DNA from: JAFGVL01 sp031553685
Lineage (GTDB): Bacteria > Bacteroidota > Bacteroidia > Bacteroidales > Paludibacteraceae
DNA length: 21,831 bases
NCBI GenBank assembly: GCA_031553685.1
Contig: JAVBLE010000071.1
Coordinates: forward strand, 1-21,831
Direction: 5' to 3'
In this document: in pieces, positions 13,366-21,443 of the stretch
How positions within the stretch are numbered: the stretch's first letter is position 1
Layout of the letters: every line of letters starts with the position of its first letter
Made by a program: the position numbers and the translations under genes
The notes under the pieces: model-generated
Seen by the model: only the letters and a program-made list of their open reading frames with translations
Databases searched by the model: none
What the model was told of the DNA's origin: nothing

Positions 13366-15102
13366 TTATTGTGTTATATCGCTCAGATTACGGAGATTAA
13401 ATTGATAAACTCCATTAAATTGACCCATAACTCCGGTTAAAGTTGCTTCGCCTGCCGGAAGTGCTGTATTGACAAATGTAGCGTATCTGGCCACAAAGGC
13501 ATCCATGGTATTCGCATCTTTAGTGATAACATCTGTTTGATTGACTGTGGACGATCCCCAATTACCGTTTGAAGAAGTTACTGTACCTGTAATGGTTACC
13601 ACTGTTGATTCGTAACTGCTGGTTACATAGTTTGCATTAATATCTGCAATGGTTGTAACTCGTGGGGTTATTGTGGCTGTACCTACTTTTTGGATATTTG
13701 CCAAAGGCACATTGTTCAATTGCACAGCTCCTCCGTAAGCTGATAACAGAGTGTTATTCAATAGAATATCTACTTTATCATTCAAATTGTATGTATGACT
13801 TGCTGCGGCAACCCTAATCATAATTCCGGTAGAGTTATCCACTGCGGCAATTGTGAAGTTGGCTAACGATGTACTGTTTCCACCTGCTCTGTCCGAAATA
13901 ACAACTCCTACAATCTTATTCGAATTGCCGGTAAGAGATATATCAGTACCCGTGTACATCGCTCTAACCGATGCAATGGATACTTCGGTTACAGGATTGT
14001 TCACTGTTAAAGTAAACGACTGTGTTCCGTTGACGCCATTATTGGTAGCAGTGATTACAATGTTTGATGATCCGGTGGCTGTAGGCATTCCACTTATGGT
14101 TGCCGTACCATCGCCATTATCAATAAATTGAAGTCCTGCAGGCAATCCGGTCGCAGTGATGGTAGTTGCCCCGCTTGGATTTAGTACTGTTGTTTGTATA
14201 CTGTATTCGTATTGCATATTCACGGTAGCAGCTGTGATTGGCGAAGATGAAATAGCTACGGTTGTTGCAGTTGACGGAGCAAAATTAACATCGGTTATAT
14301 CCCTGATATATAATTGCCAATCGTTATTAAATTTAGACATAATACCTGTCAAATTACCTGTTCCTATTGGCATTGGCAAAGAACTGAAATTGGCTGCACT
14401 ACTTGTACGCACATAAATGGTGGATCCGTCGGCAAATTTCAAAGTCCGGTTTGTCGAAATCGGATTGCTACCTACCGGAGTAGGGTCTGAATAAGGAATA
14501 GATCCATTTGCATCGACAAATGAAACATTTACCAATGTAACCAAAAGGCTTTTGTCCGCGTCGGTCAAAGCACTTGCACTTGTAATAGCCTTAGGGGCAG
14601 GCGTTTGGTTTTTATCCACATATCCATCTACAAAAAAATGTGCATCAACATAGGTTGCAGGAATACGGCCAATTCCGCCTTCATACAAATAACCAAGTTG
14701 AGGACTTCCTCCATACTGCCCTAAATACAAATCATCGCATTTTACAAACAATCTTTGCCCTACTCTATAGGTATTGTACATGTTGGTTTTATCAATGCTT
14801 ATGGTTAATGCTGCTCCATTATTATCTTGGATATATAGAGTTTTATAGATATTTCCCGAAACATCATTTCCGGTTACAACTCCTTCAATGACAGTAGGGA
14901 CACCATTGTTTTGAGGTTCTATCTGTAATACTCCCGAAGCAGGAACTTTAGCTTTTAAATCGGCTATGGATATAGATGCAGCAGGTCCGTTATAAACCGG
15001 TTCGATCATATCCGGGGCATCAAAATCGTCTTTCAGACACGATGAGGTTGACAGCACTATTAAAGCTGCTATAACCAAACGAAATTTATTTATTGTTTTC
15101 AT
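13366..15102 (-). CDS. DUF5689-domain lipoprotein, module copy 2
   Basis: The 578-residue paralog of the copy 1 lipoprotein. I start at ATG 15102, giving MKTINKFRLV exactly as in copy 1; a TTG two codons upstream is unlikely. Lipobox Cys22 is followed by LKDDFD, which contains a K-D-D like the lipoprotein export signal described for Bacteroidota, so surface exposure is plausible. The layout is the same: DUF5689 (about 45-280; GVVTGNDVSGNIYKTLYIQD, FVKCDDLYLGQYGG), an Ig-like unit (about 285-375; YEYSIQTTV, GTATISGMP), then the C-terminal DUF5689-like unit (ASVRAMYTGTD, KIVGVVISDRAGG). The C-terminal unit is close to copy 1, but the N-terminal domain differs at many positions (for example ITPRADGSSVI versus IEPQNNGVPTV), hinting at a changed ligand. 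It lies 59 bp after receptor copy 2. Confidence 0.85.
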   Translation of the reverse strand: MKTINKFRLVIAALIVLSTSSCLKDDFDAPDMIEPVYNGPAASISIADLKAKVPASGVLQIEPQNNGVPTVIEGVVTGNDVSGNIYKTLYIQDNNGAALTISIDKTNMYNTYRVGQRLFVKCDDLYLGQYGGSPQLGYLYEGGIGRIPATYVDAHFFVDGYVDKNQTPAPKAITSASALTDADKSLLVTLVNVSFVDANGSIPYSDPTPVGSNPISTNRTLKFADGSTIYVRTSSAANFSSLPMPIGTGNLTGIMSKFNNDWQLYIRDITDVNFAPSTATTVAISSSPITAATVNMQYEYSIQTTVLNPSGATTITATGLPAGLQFIDNGDGTATISGMPTATGSSNIVITATNNGVNGTQSFTLTVNNPVTEVSIASVRAMYTGTDISLTGNSNKIVGVVISDRAGGNSTSLANFTIAAVDNSTGIMIRVAAASHTYNLNDKVDILLNNTLLSAYGGAVQLNNVPLANIQKVGTATITPRVTTIADINANYVTSSYESTVVTITGTVTSSNGNWGSSTVNQTDVITKDANTMDAFVARYATFVNTALPAGEATLTGVMGQFNGVYQFNLRNLSDITQ

Positions 15103-15161
15103 AATCAAAAAATTTATACTGTTTATATTAATAATTATTTGAATATCAATTATTTTATTTA

Positions 15162-17690
15162 TTAAAATCTTACACCTAAATTAATCATATAAGTTCGTCC
15201 CAACCCATAAAAATATTTGGATGGAAATTTACCAATATTTGCACCGGTAGCATCAAAACGCGCTTGCTCATAACCTCCTGTTTGTATTTCTTTATTGTCC
15301 AAAATATTGGATACGCTTGCATTGATATTGCAATAGAATTTACGGGCAATTACAAACGCCTTACCTAATGAGAAATCGAGTGTAAATCCTCCATCCATTT
15401 TTTCTTCATCGGCCACGAATTTAGCCTCTTCATAAGTCATACCGTTCGTTGTTCCCTTTATGCGTCTGTCGGGGAAGAAATCGAGGTAAGCTGCATCACA
15501 ATAGTTTCCTGTAACTTCGATGTACCATGATTTTGGTAAATTCAAATTCACGCCCGCACTTGTTGCTATTTGCGGCTTACTTGGAGTATAGAAGTCTTTG
15601 ATATAAACCACCATGGTCGTATCGGCACGCGAACCGTTTTCGTAGCTTCTGTAGGCTGTAGGATTGTTGGTATAGATATATTGACCTAAAGCAAGACCTC
15701 CTTCGAGACTAATCATCGGGTGTACCCTGATATTAATTCCGGCTTCAATGCCCCTGTGTGTGCGGTCGATACCTACCATTACTTCGTTTACATAAGTTTT
15801 GTCGTAATCATTATAGTAACTCATCAAATCGATTTGATCCTGGAAAATGGTATTAAACGCAGTGATACGAGCCGAAATATTTTTAGTTCTCAAGTAGTAG
15901 TTCAAATCGACTGAAGCCACTTTTTCACTTGTCAAATCAGGTATCGGAGTATCTTTAATACGAGGCGACAAGTAGGAATTACGGGCATAGGGAGCATTTG
16001 TCAAATAGGCAGCATTCAACCCGAAAATATGGCGTCCGGTCAATTTATAGGTAGCATTTCCCTTTACACCAAAGTCGAGGAAATTATGGTCATCGCCTTT
16101 CCCAAATGAATTGTCGGGTGCACGACCGTTTCTCATTAAACCTTCACGGAAGAATTGTGTTCCGGCAATATTTCCAGCCAAAGAGAAATCGAATTTTTTA
16201 TAACTCAAATCGGCTTTTCCCCATGCATTGGCTTTATATACATACATATTATAATTGTATCCGAATATATCGCCTTCACGCACGATTCTATTAGGGTTGT
16301 TGAGGTCGTTTTGCATTTTGTCGGTAATCCCGAAATCGCGTTCAGAAAATTGATCGACATCCACCCAAATAATACCACCCAGCAAATCGCTCACCTTTTT
16401 ATAGTGCATTCCTTTTGTAGCCGAAATTTGAACGCCTCCTGTCAGTTTCAATTTTTCATTTACCTTATGGTCAACCACCGAATTCAATGTCCCCATCAAC
16501 TGGTCGTCGTGCCTGTCTTCCACCATATAGCGGGTGCTCATACCATTCATATTTGCCATATAGTTTGCTTGATACAGAGCATCCCAGTTAATCTGGCGGG
16601 TATTTACATCCGTTTTCCATTGTTCTGCCATGTGGGCAGCAGTTGTCGGATCGGTAAGTGCGTAATAACTTGGCAGGTAACGGTAGTAGTCCGGACGAGG
16701 ATCTTGCGAATTATACCAGTTCAAAGCCGTACGCCCATAGTTGCTGTATTTAGCACCCAAAGCAGTTGTGATATTAGTTTTTTCATTAATTTTTGTTTTA
16801 TAATTAATGATTAAAATCGGTTCTTTGGCGTTTACCATGCGGGCATTGCGTACTTCGCCGTTTTGGTATCCCCAATTTGGATTATAATAATTGGTACCGG
16901 CTAAATTGTAAGCCTCGTTAGTCGAAGCCATTTGTTGACCCCGCAAAGTGGGAGCAAACATCGCTGTAATAGACAATCGTTGGCGTTCGTTAAAGCGTTT
17001 TTCGGCAGAAAGAGCGATACCCCAAGCGTTGTATGAAATACCATCTATATAAGTAATTTTTTCAAAACTGGTACGACCCGAAGCTGTTGCCGCAAAAGCC
17101 CAACCATTTTTCAATAAACCACTTCCATAAGTTGCCATCAAACGACCGCTATACGAACGGTTTGAACCCAATAAACCAATTTTAACCCCTTTCCGGTAGG
17201 ATGAAGCATCGGTAATGATATTGTCTATCCCACCAATGTTCCCAAACGAAACCCTTGAACTCTCCAATCCTATCGTTGATTCGACATTACGGGTGGCATC
17301 ATTCAATCCGCCAATTAACCCGTAAATAAAACGCCCGCCCTCAGGGTCATTAAAAAATGCCCCATTGATGTACACTTGACTGTACTCGGCTGTATAACCC
17401 CGTTCGCTAAACCAAAACGGACTCAAGTTATAACTTGTAGCCGAGATGAAAGGATCTCTTCCCGAACTCAGCAGACCGGATATGTTTTGCGACGAAGCAG
17501 CGTCTTCATCGTCAATCTGGTCTTCGGAAAGCATAATCACGACATCTTGTTGCTGTTCCAAACCAGTCGATGGCAGCTTAGCGCTATCGACCGGCAAGCC
17601 ATTTGCCTGGTTATTTTGCCCCATAGCCCTTCCCATAAAAGCAAAACCGACCAGACATCCCACTAAGATAATCTGAAATGTTTTTTTCAT
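15162..17690 (-). CDS. TonB-dependent outer membrane receptor, module copy 2
   Basis: A paralog of the copy 1 receptor with the same length, 842 residues, when started at ATG 17690 (MKKTFQIILVGCLVGF); the open frame extends to a TTG at 17750 but those residues precede the signal peptide. Cleavage is likely after GRAMG or nearby. The linker (VIMLSEDQIDDEDAASSQ), plug (ISGLLSSGRDPF, YSQVYINGAFFNDPEGG, GNIGGIDNIITDAS) and barrel with the terminal GRTYMINLGVRF match copy 1 closely. Differences cluster in segments likely to be extracellular loops, for example SYYALTDPTTAAHMAEQW versus SYYIVDDPAYAEYLANSW, and RRIKGTTNGMTYEEAKF versus RRSTEAVYYGMPEQLV. Such loops commonly decide ligand choice. It forms an operon with DUF5689 copy 2 and is divergent from nuclease copy 2. 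Confidence 0.9.
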   Translation of the reverse strand: MKKTFQIILVGCLVGFAFMGRAMGQNNQANGLPVDSAKLPSTGLEQQQDVVIMLSEDQIDDEDAASSQNISGLLSSGRDPFISATSYNLSPFWFSERGYTAEYSQVYINGAFFNDPEGGRFIYGLIGGLNDATRNVESTIGLESSRVSFGNIGGIDNIITDASSYRKGVKIGLLGSNRSYSGRLMATYGSGLLKNGWAFAATASGRTSFEKITYIDGISYNAWGIALSAEKRFNERQRLSITAMFAPTLRGQQMASTNEAYNLAGTNYYNPNWGYQNGEVRNARMVNAKEPILIINYKTKINEKTNITTALGAKYSNYGRTALNWYNSQDPRPDYYRYLPSYYALTDPTTAAHMAEQWKTDVNTRQINWDALYQANYMANMNGMSTRYMVEDRHDDQLMGTLNSVVDHKVNEKLKLTGGVQISATKGMHYKKVSDLLGGIIWVDVDQFSERDFGITDKMQNDLNNPNRIVREGDIFGYNYNMYVYKANAWGKADLSYKKFDFSLAGNIAGTQFFREGLMRNGRAPDNSFGKGDDHNFLDFGVKGNATYKLTGRHIFGLNAAYLTNAPYARNSYLSPRIKDTPIPDLTSEKVASVDLNYYLRTKNISARITAFNTIFQDQIDLMSYYNDYDKTYVNEVMVGIDRTHRGIEAGINIRVHPMISLEGGLALGQYIYTNNPTAYRSYENGSRADTTMVVYIKDFYTPSKPQIATSAGVNLNLPKSWYIEVTGNYCDAAYLDFFPDRRIKGTTNGMTYEEAKFVADEEKMDGGFTLDFSLGKAFVIARKFYCNINASVSNILDNKEIQTGGYEQARFDATGANIGKFPSKYFYGLGRTYMINLGVRF

Positions 17691-17764
17691 AATTATACAT
17701 GTTTTAATTAATTTAAATTGAATTATATGAAACAATGTAAAATCATACAAATCAATACTTTACG

Positions 17765-17833
17765 AGTACAATATTACAATTTTTTTATCAAAAAATACTA
17801 TTGTTTTTTAGAAAAAAAAGTATGAACTTTGTT
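17765..17833. promoter_or_regulatory. Divergent regulatory core, module copy 2
   Basis: The block from AGTACAAT to TGAACTTTGTT repeats the one at 12144-12211, including TACTATTGTTTTTTAGAAAA. For the nuclease strand, ATTG (17800-17803) and GAACTTTG (17824-17831) are 20 bp apart. After the block, the distance to the nuclease ATG is 113 bp, against 27 bp in copy 1, so this copy has a much longer leader (17834-17946) holding ATGGATATCCCAT and other short imperfect dyads of unknown meaning. Confidence 0.5.
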
Positions 17834-17946
17834 AGTTAAAATTATAATACTTAATTTTCACAAAATATAAACGATAAATAAACACTTCAGTCCATCATAT
17901 AATCGTATGGATATCCCATGCGACAACTAAAACTAAATATATACAC

Positions 17947-18978
17947 ATGAAAAAAAATCTTTGCATGCTTGCAGTTAGCCTGTTCTTTTTATCAGCAACT
18001 GCCTTTTCTCAAGAGAAAAAAGCATATAAAATCAGTTGTATTGCGTTTTACAACTTGGAAAACTTGTTTGACACCATCAATCAGCCCAATGTGTTTGATG
18101 AGGAATACACCCCTACAGGTCCTATGCAATGGGCTACTATGAAATACACCCATAAACTGCACAACATGGCGTATGCTATTTCACAAGTTGGCAGCGAGTA
18201 TGTGTCCAACGGACCAGCCATACTCGGTGTATCTGAAATTGAGAACGAGCAAGTGTTAAAAGATTTGATTGCTCAGCCCGAACTAAAAAACTCTAATTAC
18301 GGCATTGTCCACTACGATTCGCCCGACCGGCGAGGCGTTGATGTGGGTTTGCTGTACAAAAAAGATCAATTTACGGTAACCGGAAGCAAATCCTACCGTT
18401 TATTTATGCCAAACGATACGAATTTTCTTACACGAGACCAGTTATTAGTGGAAGGATTATTGGATGGCGACAAGATGTATGTGATAGTAAATCACTGGCC
18501 CTCGCGTTTTAATAGCGAAAAATACAGGATAGCTGCCGCTAAACTTTCGCGCCATATCACCGATTCTTTATTAAAAATTAACGAAAATACCCGCGTAGTT
18601 ATTATGGGCGATTTGAACGACGACCCAACTGACGAAAGTTGCTACAAAACATTAAATGTTGGCAAGGATAAAAAGAAATTAAAAGAAGGGCAGTTGTACA
18701 ACCCGATGATTGACCTTTTCAATAAGGGAATCGGTTCGTTGGCTTACAATGACAAATGGAATTTGTTCGACCAGATTATTATCAGTCAGGGATGGCTTGG
18801 CGAGCGCGGAACGGCTTACACACAATGGAAAACCGAAGTGTTCAACCGCAGTTTCCTTATCCAGCAAGAGGGACGGTTCAAAGGCTATCCGCTCCGCACG
18901 CATGCCGGCGGGGCTTGGCTGAATGGTTACAGCGACCACTTCCCGGTAATGATGTATGTGATAAAAGAAGTAAAGTAA
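17947..18978 (+). CDS. Secreted endonuclease/exonuclease/phosphatase (DNase I-like), module copy 2
   Basis: The 343-residue paralog of nuclease copy 1, with signal peptide MKKNLCMLAVSLFFLSATAFS and the same EEP motifs: FYNLENLFD, GVSEIEN, SPDRRGVDVGLLY, VNHWPSR (His183), MGDLNDDP and SDHFPV. Catalytic residues are intact, so it should be active. The one marked change is the loop after VNHWPSR: copy 1 has SGGEARSRPKRIEAAE, while this copy has FNSEKYRIAAAK, four residues shorter and with fewer Arg. In the wider family the GGE..SRP.R pattern is common, so this copy looks like the derived one, perhaps with altered substrate binding. It is divergent from receptor copy 2 and ends at a 19-bp terminator shared with smpB. 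Confidence 0.9.
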   Translation: MKKNLCMLAVSLFFLSATAFSQEKKAYKISCIAFYNLENLFDTINQPNVFDEEYTPTGPMQWATMKYTHKLHNMAYAISQVGSEYVSNGPAILGVSEIENEQVLKDLIAQPELKNSNYGIVHYDSPDRRGVDVGLLYKKDQFTVTGSKSYRLFMPNDTNFLTRDQLLVEGLLDGDKMYVIVNHWPSRFNSEKYRIAAAKLSRHITDSLLKINENTRVVIMGDLNDDPTDESCYKTLNVGKDKKKLKEGQLYNPMIDLFNKGIGSLAYNDKWNLFDQIIISQGWLGERGTAYTQWKTEVFNRSFLIQQEGRFKGYPLRTHAGGAWLNGYSDHFPVMMYVIKEVK

Positions 18979-18989
18979 AATAAATTGAC

Positions 18990-19032
18990 AAACAATAGAG
19001 GCAGAAAATAAACTTTTCTGCCTCTATTGTTT
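18990..19032. terminator. Bidirectional terminator between nuclease copy 2 and smpB
   Basis: AAACAATAGAGGCAGAAAA (18990-19008) and TTTTCTGCCTCTATTGTTT (19014-19032) form a perfect 19-bp stem with a 5-nt loop. It lies between convergent genes, 11 bp after the nuclease stop and 2 bp from the smpB stop. Its sequence is unlike the AACGGAAAG stems at 7710 and 13312, so it lies outside the duplicated unit. Confidence 0.92.
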
Positions 19033-19034
19033 TA

Positions 19035-19490
19035 TCAACTCTTCATCGCTCTGTCCATCGACCGCTTATCTTCTTTTTCCTTGAGCGAATGGCGCTTGTC
19101 ATACGATTTTTTCCCTCGCGCCAAGGCTATTTCGAGCTTGGCAAGTCCTTTTTCATTAATAAATAATAGTGTGGGAATGATGGTGTAACCTGTTTCGCGG
19201 GTATCGCGCAGCAGTTTGCGCAGTTCGCGTTTGGTAAGCAACAGCTTGCGTTCGCGACGGGTATCGTGATTGGCAAACGAACCGAATTTATATTCGGCAA
19301 TATGGATATTCTTCACCCACAATTCATTTCCTTGAAAATAACAGTACGAATCTGCCAAACCGGCTTTCCCTTCGCGGATAGATTTTATTTCCGTCCCAAA
19401 CAACTGGATGCCTGCTGTAAACCGAGTGCTTAATTCGTAATCGAACGAAGCTCGTTTGTTTTTAATATTTATGGTAGATGGTTTAAACAT
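19035..19490 (-). CDS. smpB: SsrA-binding protein SmpB
   Basis: SmpB binds tmRNA and delivers it to stalled ribosomes in trans-translation. The 151 residues show the family OB-fold: INIKNKRASFDYEL, the GIQLFGTEIKSIREGKAGLADSY motif, NHDTRRERKLLLTKREL, GYTIIPTLLFINEKGLAKLEIALARGKKSYDKR, then the basic C-terminal tail (EKEDKRSMDRAMKS) that folds in the decoding centre. Length and start fit the family. It lies 31 bp downstream of the Yip1-type gene on the same strand and is probably co-transcribed with it. The tmRNA gene itself is not in the window. Confidence 0.97.
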   Translation of the reverse strand: MFKPSTINIKNKRASFDYELSTRFTAGIQLFGTEIKSIREGKAGLADSYCYFQGNELWVKNIHIAEYKFGSFANHDTRRERKLLLTKRELRKLLRDTRETGYTIIPTLLFINEKGLAKLEIALARGKKSYDKRHSLKEKEDKRSMDRAMKS

Positions 19491-19521
19491 TTTTCTTAAA
19501 AGAATTTATAACTACCCTTAA

Positions 19522-20097
19522 TCAATCAGGCAATCCTTTGAACACTAAATATTTTACAAGAAAAAAGATTGCTAACATTGACCCTGTAAAAATCAGAGCC
19601 AGATTTGCCTGCTTATTTTCCCCCAACGAAGTAAAACAACGCCCAATCCCTTCCCAAACAATGTAAAGGATATATAAATCCATTATTATCAGAAAAAATA
19701 ATCCGGGAAACAATGTAATTATTGCATTGACAATCAAAAGTAAAGAAATTGAATAAACAACCAAACGAATTGATACACTCTTGCTGGGTTCGATATAGAA
19801 TTTTTTGCAAAGAAATTCGGTAAAAACAAAGTAAACCAACCAATAACTCGACAAACAAACTACAGCTACAAAAACCGGTTTCAGGAGAATGCGGATAAAG
19901 CTTGCCCCCGAATACACCTCAAAAACAGCCGAAACAAAGGCAGCCGCAACATTCAACAAAATAAGCGTGCGCAACAAAAAATAATCTTTCTTGACGCTGT
20001 CCGCCATGTCGCCCGCAAGCTTTTCCCAAGCCCTGTTTGGCGATCCTATCAACAAAACCAATTGATTGAAAATATCTTTGTAAAGCATGACTTTCAT
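19522..20097 (-). CDS. Yip1-family integral membrane protein
   Basis: The 191-residue protein has a soluble N-terminus (IFNQLVLLIGSPNRAWEKLAG) followed by about five hydrophobic segments, near residues 41-60 (LLRTLILLNVAAAFVSAVF), 70-95, 110-128, 129-150 and 166-186. The N-terminal P-x-x-A-W pattern and the membrane layout fit the Yip1 domain family (PF04893), whose bacterial members have no assigned function. The start could be at 20097 or at a second ATG (20088). A TAATTTTG box (complement of 20109-20116) resembles a -7 element but no good -33 was seen. It is followed by smpB after 31 bp. Confidence 0.75.
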   Translation of the reverse strand: MKVMLYKDIFNQLVLLIGSPNRAWEKLAGDMADSVKKDYFLLRTLILLNVAAAFVSAVFEVYSGASFIRILLKPVFVAVVCLSSYWLVYFVFTEFLCKKFYIEPSKSVSIRLVVYSISLLLIVNAIITLFPGLFFLIIMDLYILYIVWEGIGRCFTSLGENKQANLALIFTGSMLAIFFLVKYLVFKGLPD

Positions 20098-20159
20098 CTA
20101 CGAACCTGCAAAATTACTACATTCTTTTGTTTTTAATAAATCGTGCCACAGTTATTTTT

Positions 20160-20167
20160 TATCTTTG
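20160..20167 (+). promoter_or_regulatory. Candidate -7 box for the DUF2007-menB transcript
   Basis: TATCTTTG matches the TAnnTTTG -7 consensus and lies 19 bp before the chosen ATG at 20187. No convincing TTTG occurs 19-21 bp upstream, so only half of the promoter is supported. Confidence 0.45.
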
Positions 20168-20186
20168 CAGAAATTTAATAACTCAA

Positions 20187-20495
20187 ATGGAACGATTAGT
20201 AACCGTTATATCCTGTCAGAACCTGTCGGAAGCCATTATTATCCGCAGTAAATTTGAATCGGAAGATATTTTTTGCCTTATCCGCAACGAGCATGCTATC
20301 GGCTTGAAACCCTTTTACGAAGGAAGCAGCAACGGAGTGGAAGTACAAGTGCGCGCCGAAGATGTTCCTCATGCAATCGAATTAATCAAAGAAGGTGGTT
20401 ATTTCAATGAACAAGACTATCAGCCTTCATCATTTCAAATAAATTTGACAAAATTTCTTTCTAAAATTCCTTTTTTTAAACGATTTTATAAATAA
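20187..20495 (+). CDS. DUF2007 domain protein
   Basis: The 102-residue protein matches the DUF2007 family ('putative signal-transducing protein'): MERLVTVISCQNLSEAIIIR at the N-terminus, a FESEDIFCLIRNE strand, the GVEVQVRAEDVPHAIELIKEGGYF ferredoxin-like half, then a short Lys/Phe-rich tail. Function is unknown; some members are fused to other domains and the fold resembles ACT-like small-molecule sensors. I chose ATG 20187 because it follows the TATCTTTG box and fits family length; the frame is open upstream to 20127. It ends four bases before menB, so the two are probably co-transcribed, though no functional link is established. Confidence 0.8.
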   Translation: MERLVTVISCQNLSEAIIIRSKFESEDIFCLIRNEHAIGLKPFYEGSSNGVEVQVRAEDVPHAIELIKEGGYFNEQDYQPSSFQINLTKFLSKIPFFKRFYK

Positions 20496-20499
20496 AATT

Positions 20500-21318
20500 A
20501 TGATACGCAACTGGACACCCATCAAGCAATACACCGATATTAAATTCGATTTTTTTGAAGGCATTGCTAAATTAACTATCAACCGCCCCGAAGTACGCAA
20601 CGCTTTCCGTCCGCAAACGATAAACGAACTGCTGGACGCGATGGACATTTGCCGCGAGCGCATGGATATTGGCGTAGTAGTGCTCACAGGCGAAGGCGAC
20701 AAAGCTTTCTGTGCCGGCGGCGACCAAAAAGTAAAAGGTTTGGGCGGATATATTGACGAAAGCGGCGTGCCTCGACTTAATGTGCTGGATTTGCACCGCA
20801 AAATCCGTTCGCTGCCAAAACCTGTGGTGGCTATGGTAAACGGATTTGCCATTGGCGGCGGACATGTATTGCATGTGGTGTGCGATCTTTCAATTGCTTC
20901 GGAAAATGCTATTTTCGGGCAAACAGGTCCGAAAGTGGGAAGTTTTGACGCCGGTTTCGGATCATCCTATTTAGCTCGTGTAGTGGGGCAGAAAAAAGCA
21001 CGCGAAATTTGGTTCCTTTGCAAACAATACTCGGCACAAGAGGCTTTGGATATGGGTTTGGTAAACACGGTTGTTCCTTTCGACCAATTGGAAGACACGG
21101 TGGTTGAATGGTGTAAAATGATGTTACAGCGCAGCCATACGGCTTTGCGCATGATTAAACGGGGGCTTAATGCCGAGTTGGACGGACAAGCGGGATTGAT
21201 GGAATTTGCCGGCGACGCAACTCTGATGTATTATTTGATGGAAGAAGCGCAGGAAGGTAAACAGGCTTTCCTCGAAAAGCGCGACCCTGATTTTAAGAAA
21301 TTCCCGAAATTCCCGTAA
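20500..21318 (+). CDS. menB: 1,4-dihydroxy-2-naphthoyl-CoA synthase MenB
   Basis: MenB closes the naphthoquinone ring, converting o-succinylbenzoyl-CoA to 1,4-dihydroxy-2-naphthoyl-CoA in menaquinone synthesis. The 272 residues belong to the crotonase superfamily: INRPEVRNAFRPQT at 27-40, AFCAGGDQKVKG at 69-80, the oxyanion-hole stretch VNGFAIGGGHVLHVVCDLSI at 113-132, and the MenB-specific GQTGPKVGSFDAGFGSSYLA at 140-159, which distinguishes it from general enoyl-CoA hydratases. It ends KRDPDFKKFPKFP, as MenB proteins do. It is cytoplasmic and probably hexameric. It follows the DUF2007 gene by four bases; no other men gene is in the window, and no clear terminator follows. Confidence 0.95.
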   Translation: MIRNWTPIKQYTDIKFDFFEGIAKLTINRPEVRNAFRPQTINELLDAMDICRERMDIGVVVLTGEGDKAFCAGGDQKVKGLGGYIDESGVPRLNVLDLHRKIRSLPKPVVAMVNGFAIGGGHVLHVVCDLSIASENAIFGQTGPKVGSFDAGFGSSYLARVVGQKKAREIWFLCKQYSAQEALDMGLVNTVVPFDQLEDTVVEWCKMMLQRSHTALRMIKRGLNAELDGQAGLMEFAGDATLMYYLMEEAQEGKQAFLEKRDPDFKKFPKFP

Positions 21319-21443
21319 TGTTGCGAATATCTATGCTTTAAAGAAAAGGTTGGTTTAATTTATAAAAAAACGGAAACTTTGTTCCCTTTATGTACTAAAC
21401 GCAATGGTGCAAAGGCGCAGAGTTTTTTTTGTTGGCGTCAACA
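21319..21443. other. Gene-free stretch after menB
   Basis: I see no gene here. The bases include a short GGAAACTTTGTTCC dyad (21372-21385), too weak for a confident terminator, and GGTGCAAAGGCGCAGAG (21405-21421) followed by a T run. The stretch runs into the 21-bp repeat array, so the whole region from menB to the next start codon (450 bp) lacks a supported gene. Confidence 0.5.

Noticed and set aside
17691..17750. N-terminal extension of receptor copy 2 from a TTG at 17750
   Set aside because: The added residues precede a normal signal peptide, and starting at ATG 17690 gives the same 842-residue length as copy 1.
21372..21385. Terminator after menB
   Set aside because: The GGAAACTTTGTTCC dyad has only a four- to five-base stem and no adjoining T run.
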